DNA from: an uncultured Acetatifactor sp.
Lineage (GTDB): Bacteria; Bacillota; Clostridia; Lachnospirales; Lachnospiraceae
Length of the DNA: 9,354 nt
NCBI GenBank assembly: GCA_910577185.1
Contig: CAJTLR010000102.1
Location: 1 to 9,354, forward strand
Reading direction: 5' to 3'
Under the pieces are notes generated by a model. That model ran no database searches, had not been told where the DNA came from, and worked only from the letters and a program-made list of their open reading frames with translations. A program made the translations under genes and the position numbers. Shown piece by piece: positions 6,828 to 9,354 of this stretch (the stretch's first letter is position 1; each line of letters begins with the position of its first letter).

Positions 6828-8441
6828 ATGAAAAAACAAAAAATAATGAACTACAAAAGAATATGGTATATGCTGTGCTTCCTGGCACTGGGCTTTATAG
6901 ACCAGAGAAGAGGAAGCGCAGTGGGTACTGTTCAGATGGCCGCGGCAAATTGTGTTGGAATTGTGCTGGCGGCCATGCTGCTTCCCTGCCTGAAAAAAGA
7001 GTGTTTCCGGCATAAGGTTTATGCAGTCTGGTCTGTCATTGCAGTGACTGGCGGGATAGCCGCAGGCCTTTGGGGCTGGCAGAACTTTGAGTATAAAGGG
7101 CAGTGGGTCACGGGAGTGCTCAATGTGGCAGTGTGGGGGTACCTGGTAATCTATATTTTCCGGGAAAGGAAAACGCTGGAAGTATCCCGGCGGGTGAGGC
7201 AGCCCTTTTTCTGGTGCATGGCGCTGCTGTTTTTTCTGATGCAGATTTCGGCATACGGAGGGGTAAGACCTGCTTGGATGACCCTCATTTTTGGCGGCTT
7301 TTATCTGCTGGGCATCAAAAAGGAAAACCGGGAAGACTTTTTTCAGGGAATGCTGGACGGAATTATTTTATGGTTTTTTGTGCAGCAGATAACGGCATAT
7401 GGTTTTCGCCCTTATGACCGCGTGCGATACCGGGGAATGTATTCCGGGGAGACACAGAACGGGATTTTTTATATGATCGTGTACTGTGCTTTTCTGTGTA
7501 AATGGATTTGGGCGAAAAACCGGGGAAAGCATCGGGTATGGGTATGGATTTATTTCTTCCTGTCGGCGGGAAGTATCAGCTTTCTGCTGTTTACAGGCGG
7601 GCGCTCTTCGCTAATGGGGGCGGCCATGGCCACATTGACCGGGTATGTGATCTGTGACATTGTGTGGAAAAAGAGTTTTTATAAATGGCTGCTGCATGTG
7701 GCGGCGCTGGGTGTTTGTGTGGCGCTTACATTTCCCATGGTTTATGGAACAATCCGCTATCTTCCGGCCATCCTGCATCATCCCATATGGTTTGAGGGGG
7801 AATATGTGGAAAACAGCAGTGTGAGATCTTTTGACCCATGGGACAGCGAGAGATATATTACTTTTCAGGAAGCACTGGAGACAAATATCGGGCGTATCTT
7901 TGAGGTTTTTGGCATTGATATGAGTCATCTGCCTTTTGGCATTGAGGCGCAGGCGGCAGAATTGGAGGATGATCCGGGCAGTACTCCGGAGAATCCCTTT
8001 GTACTTCCGGGTACGGAAGTAGGGGGAACGGTTGACCGGCGGAAAAATATTTTTGCCTGCTATCTGGCACATTTGAATTTCAGGGGCCATGGTGCGGATG
8101 AGCAGCATTTTTATTTGGCTGGGGGATATATTACACAGCATGCCCATAATATGCTGATTCAAATGGCGTATGACTACGGAATTCCGGCGGGGATTCTGTT
8201 CCTGGGACTGACGGTGTACAGCTTATTTCATTTTTGGCGCAGGGCTGTAAAAGGTACGGAAGATTATAAATGGCTTTGTCTGGCTTTTTTCACGGCGGTA
8301 TTTTTCTACGGAATGACGGAGATGGCGATTGTGCCGGGAATGATTACATGGGTACTGATTTACCTGCTGTTCTATTTTGCCGGAGAGGACAGTTTTGCGA
8401 TTCGGAAGAAAGAGTTAAAAACCATCGGCCGGGATAATTAG
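6828..8441 (+). CDS. Wzy-like polysaccharide polymerase / O-antigen ligase-type membrane protein
   Basis: This protein is predicted to link lipid-carried repeat units into polymer on the outer face of the membrane. It has 537 residues and about ten or more hydrophobic helices. The landmarks are TGGRSSLMG (256-264), matching the conserved TGSRG-type loop of the Wzy/WaaL superfamily, and QHAHNMLIQMAYDYGIPAG (437-455), the typical H-x-H-N / GIPG-like motif. Between them, residues about 318-436 form a large hydrophilic, probably extracellular loop. The N-terminal stretch FIDQRRGSAVGTVQ (23-36) is distinctive. ATG 6828 is preferred because the added N-terminus from a TTG at 6738 is not hydrophobic or family-like. 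The local Shine-Dalgarno site is modest (GGGGGACTGGGA, 6812-6824). It is in operon with the Wzz-like gene after a 185-nt spacer with no clear promoter. Ligase activity is an alternative, but the Wzz-like neighbour favours polymerase. Confidence 0.85.
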   Translation: MKKQKIMNYKRIWYMLCFLALGFIDQRRGSAVGTVQMAAANCVGIVLAAMLLPCLKKECFRHKVYAVWSVIAVTGGIAAGLWGWQNFEYKGQWVTGVLNVAVWGYLVIYIFRERKTLEVSRRVRQPFFWCMALLFFLMQISAYGGVRPAWMTLIFGGFYLLGIKKENREDFFQGMLDGIILWFFVQQITAYGFRPYDRVRYRGMYSGETQNGIFYMIVYCAFLCKWIWAKNRGKHRVWVWIYFFLSAGSISFLLFTGGRSSLMGAAMATLTGYVICDIVWKKSFYKWLLHVAALGVCVALTFPMVYGTIRYLPAILHHPIWFEGEYVENSSVRSFDPWDSERYITFQEALETNIGRIFEVFGIDMSHLPFGIEAQAAELEDDPGSTPENPFVLPGTEVGGTVDRRKNIFACYLAHLNFRGHGADEQHFYLAGGYITQHAHNMLIQMAYDYGIPAGILFLGLTVYSLFHFWRRAVKGTEDYKWLCLAFFTAVFFYGMTEMAIVPGMITWVLIYLLFYFAGEDSFAIRKKELKTIGRDN

Positions 8442-8459
8442 TTCAGAGTTAGTTCCGCG

Positions 8460-8484
8460 AAATATAAAAGGCAGGAAACCTGCC
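8460..8484 (-). terminator. Rho-independent terminator of the DUF3892-type gene
   Basis: On the minus strand a 6-bp GC-rich stem, GGCAGG/CCTGCC, with loop TTT begins 1 nt after the stop codon. It runs directly into TTTTATATTT. Read on the plus strand, the stem is followed by CTTATCC, so it would end the convergent wzy transcript less efficiently. Confidence 0.72.
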
Positions 8485-8512
8485 CTTATCCGGAGATAGA
8501 GGGCAGGTTTCC
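8474..8512. repeat. 12-bp perfect inverted repeat overlapping the terminator
   Basis: GGAAACCTGCCC (8474-8485) is the exact complement of GGGCAGGTTTCC (8501-8512), separated by 15 nt. The inner bases allow one A-T and one G-T extension. The left arm shares bases with the short terminator stem, so the two foldings exclude each other. The right arm lies within the last codons of the minus-strand gene. Confidence 0.7.
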
Positions 8513-8791
8513 CAGGTTATTGCTGTCGGAGCCATCGGGAATGGATTTCAGGTATTCCGTATCTCCACGGTGTGCCACGCCGACATCTTTGATATCGCCT
8601 GCTTTGGCCATTTGAACGCCTTCTTCTTTGGTGACGGTGGAACCATCCGATAACTGGTATCCGTCAATTCTTCCGCTGTGTTTTACCAGGCCTACGATTT
8701 CCCTGGCATCTGACTTGGGCCGGGGAATTTCGTCCAGGGTATTCTGGGCCAGAGCCGCGGTAAGATTTGTATGATCTTTGCTGTTTTCCAT
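8486..8791 (-). CDS. DUF3892-type small protein
   Basis: This is a 101-residue soluble protein of unknown function. Residues about 30-97 match what I know of DUF3892: REIVGLVKHSGRIDGYQLSDG (first strands, 30-50), then VTKEEGVQMAKAGDIKDVGV (53-72), then EYLKSIPDGSDSNNLGNLP (79-97) with the typical YL+S.PDG...NNL..LP ending. The first 29 residues are polar and family-variable. ATG 8791 is preferred because AAAGG lies 7 nt upstream on the minus strand. A longer frame from 8881 would add 30 residues and run through a stable hairpin. No signal peptide or membrane segment is present. It is transcribed against the polysaccharide operon and ends in its own terminator, so it is a separate unit with no evident link to polysaccharide synthesis. 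Confidence 0.8.
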   Translation of the reverse strand: MENSKDHTNLTAALAQNTLDEIPRPKSDAREIVGLVKHSGRIDGYQLSDGSTVTKEEGVQMAKAGDIKDVGVAHRGDTEYLKSIPDGSDSNNLGNLPSISG

Positions 8792-8805
8792 AAATAAACC
8801 TTTCT

Positions 8806-8821
8806 GTCCGCACCGGCGGAC
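8806..8821 (-). promoter_or_regulatory. Hairpin touching the Shine-Dalgarno site of the DUF3892-type gene
   Basis: On the minus strand GTCCGC pairs perfectly with GCGGAC around the tetraloop CGGT. It ends immediately before AGAAAGG, the ribosome binding site. The placement could affect ribosome access. No promoter with a good -35 was found upstream; TATATT at about 8848-8853 (minus strand) is the best -10 candidate. Confidence 0.4.
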
Positions 8822-8880
8822 TTCTGATTTGATTTCCCGAAGTGATAATATACTGAAAAGTCCAGCCGCTCTGGAGTGCA

Positions 8881-8900
8881 TCTGAAAATGCTTTTTCAGA
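8881..8900. repeat. Perfect 8-bp hairpin upstream of the DUF3892-type gene
   Basis: TCTGAAAA (8881-8888), loop TGCT, TTTTCAGA (8893-8900). No U-tract follows on either strand, so it is not a standard terminator. It may be an operator-like palindrome or simply a boundary hairpin. Confidence 0.35.
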
Positions 8901-9080
8901 CACCATCTGGTCCGGATACTGATTTTGGCCCGGCAAAGAGGCTGGCTTCAGGCATAGTGTTGCCGGTTAAAAGGAAAAAATACGGTCCGGTTCCTGGAAA
9001 CATATAGGAGAATGTGCCGGATAAAGGCTAAAACCGAAAATGTCCGACAAGAGAAGAAAATAGGGAGAAAAATGTGAAAT
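8901..9080. other. Intergenic stretch with no gene recognised
   Basis: All frames are short and none pairs a start codon with a well-spaced ribosome site. A 21-codon frame from ATG 9012 has AGGAG only one base upstream, which is too close. TGTCCGACA (9041-9049) is a 9-base palindrome whose minus-strand reading, TGTCGGA, is one base off the Spo0A box. Confidence 0.5.
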
Positions 9081-9111
9081 TGTCGAAAAGAGTCAGGTTT
9101 TGTCTGTCGAA
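9081..9111 (+). promoter_or_regulatory. Two Spo0A-like boxes
   Basis: Exact TGTCGAA heptamers occur at 9081-9087 and 9105-9111 in the same orientation, 24 bp start to start. TGTCGAA is the core consensus bound by the sporulation regulator Spo0A in Bacillus and Clostridia. They lie just upstream of the promoter near 9137-9168, a usual position for control by Spo0A. That Spo0A binds here is inferred. Confidence 0.5.
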
Positions 9112-9136
9112 AATGGCAAAAACCTTGAAATTATAC

Positions 9137-9168
9137 TTGTAATCAACCGCAGCATGTGTTATTATAAT
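9137..9168 (+). promoter_or_regulatory. Sigma-A-like promoter upstream of the tandem stem-loops
   Basis: TATAAT at 9163-9168 has only a weak -35 at 17 bp (TAATCA, 9140-9145). The overlapping pair TTGTAA (9137-9142) and TATTAT (9160-9165) has 17-bp spacing and matches 4/6 and 5/6 consensus bases. Either reading starts transcription near 9172-9176, right at the base of the first stem-loop. The poor -35 fits an activator-dependent promoter. Confidence 0.5.
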
Positions 9169-9174
9169 TTCACA

Positions 9175-9354
9175 GAAAAAAATATTCAGGATAGAAGAAT
9201 AAATAAAACTTTTACAAAAGACAAAACTATCCTGAATATATTTTATAATAAAATAACAAACCACACGTAGGGTAGAGAGACAAAACAACTTCCGACTAAA
9301 GATAAAGTTACCCTGGGTGTGGTTTATTTATTTCCGCGAGCAATGAGGAAAATA
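9175..9354 (+). ncRNA. Candidate structured RNA or leader with tandem stem-loops (partial)
   Basis: Two long stem-loops follow the promoter. SL1 pairs 9177-9194 with 9227-9244: 13 continuous pairs, one A-A mismatch, then four A-U pairs. SL2 pairs 9258-9275 with 9308-9325: 18 positions with one G-G mismatch and two G-U pairs. Both loops are 32 nt (9195-9226 and 9276-9307) and A-rich. Near their 3' ends, at the same loop position, both hold a related 12-mer: ACAAAAGACAAA (9214-9225) and ACTAAAGATAAA (9295-9306). A short CUU/AAG inner stem is possible in both. No reading frame here has a start with a ribosome site. I do not recognise the family. It runs to the window edge, so it may be a free RNA or the leader of a gene beyond it. 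Confidence 0.45.

Noticed and set aside
6663..8892. Twelve-base repeat TCTGAAAATGCT at 6663-6674 and 8881-8892
   Set aside because: A single 12-base match without flanking similarity in a window of this size is not enough to call a repeat family.
9028..9288. 86-residue minus-strand frame across the tandem stem-loops
   Set aside because: It needs a TTG start with the purine run touching it, is dominated by Phe/Ile/Ser from A-rich DNA read backwards, and covers the promoter and Spo0A-like boxes.
9177..9325. CRISPR array or type III toxin-antitoxin RNA repeats
   Set aside because: The stems are not sequence repeats, there are no regularly spaced identical units, and the roughly 80-nt spacing is unlike either system.
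9309..9340. Possible T-box-like GGGTG...CCGCG signature
   Set aside because: The bases do not match the conserved T-box AGGGTGGTACCGCG, and GGGTGTGGTTT is already explained as the 3' arm of SL2.

Overview
The window looks like an accessory segment of a Firmicutes chromosome, most likely a Lachnospiraceae or other spore-forming member of the Clostridia. The signs are AT-leaning genes with strong purine-rich Shine-Dalgarno sites, a TTGACA-N17-TATAAT promoter, two exact TGTCGAA (Spo0A-type) boxes, a clostridial-style polysaccharide co-polymerase and a DUF3892-type small protein. The species cannot be named from the sequence alone.

Layout. (1) About 69-624: an IS200/IS605-type insertion sequence carrying only a Y1 (HUH) transposase, with hairpins at both ends that share a TTTA loop. 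(2) 625-995: an intergenic stretch with a consensus promoter at 775-803 and a leader of about 185 nt. (3) 996-3808: an MBOAT O-acyltransferase followed by a membrane-anchored SGNH-type protein, together an AlgI/AlgJ-like module for O-acylating an exported polysaccharide. (4) 3845-8441: a second promoter (extended -10), then a WbpE-like DegT/DnrJ/EryC1/StrS sugar aminotransferase, a Wzz/YveK-like chain-length co-polymerase with a degenerate kinase-like C-terminal domain, and a Wzy-like polymerase. (5) 8460-8791 on the minus strand: a small DUF3892-type gene with its own terminator, convergent with wzy. (6) 8882-9354: no convincing protein gene, but two Spo0A-like boxes, a sigma-A-like promoter, and two tandem long stem-loops of matching architecture running to the window edge.

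Together, regions 3 and 4 are part of a Wzx/Wzy-type exopolysaccharide or capsule locus. An amino sugar is made (aminotransferase), repeat units are polymerised (Wzy) to a set length (Wzz-like protein), and the polymer is O-acylated outside the membrane (MBOAT plus SGNH). No glycosyltransferase, flippase or priming transferase is in the window, so the locus must be completed elsewhere. The acylation genes look more AT-rich than the aminotransferase-Wzz-Wzy block and have their own promoter, so they may be a separately acquired module.

The feature least explained by known families is the right end. Two stem-loops have unrelated stem sequences, but both stems are about 17 bp, both loops are 32 nt, and a 12-nt loop motif matches 10/12 at the same loop position. 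This suggests a structured RNA or tandem leader element, possibly under Spo0A control. It is cut off by the window edge.
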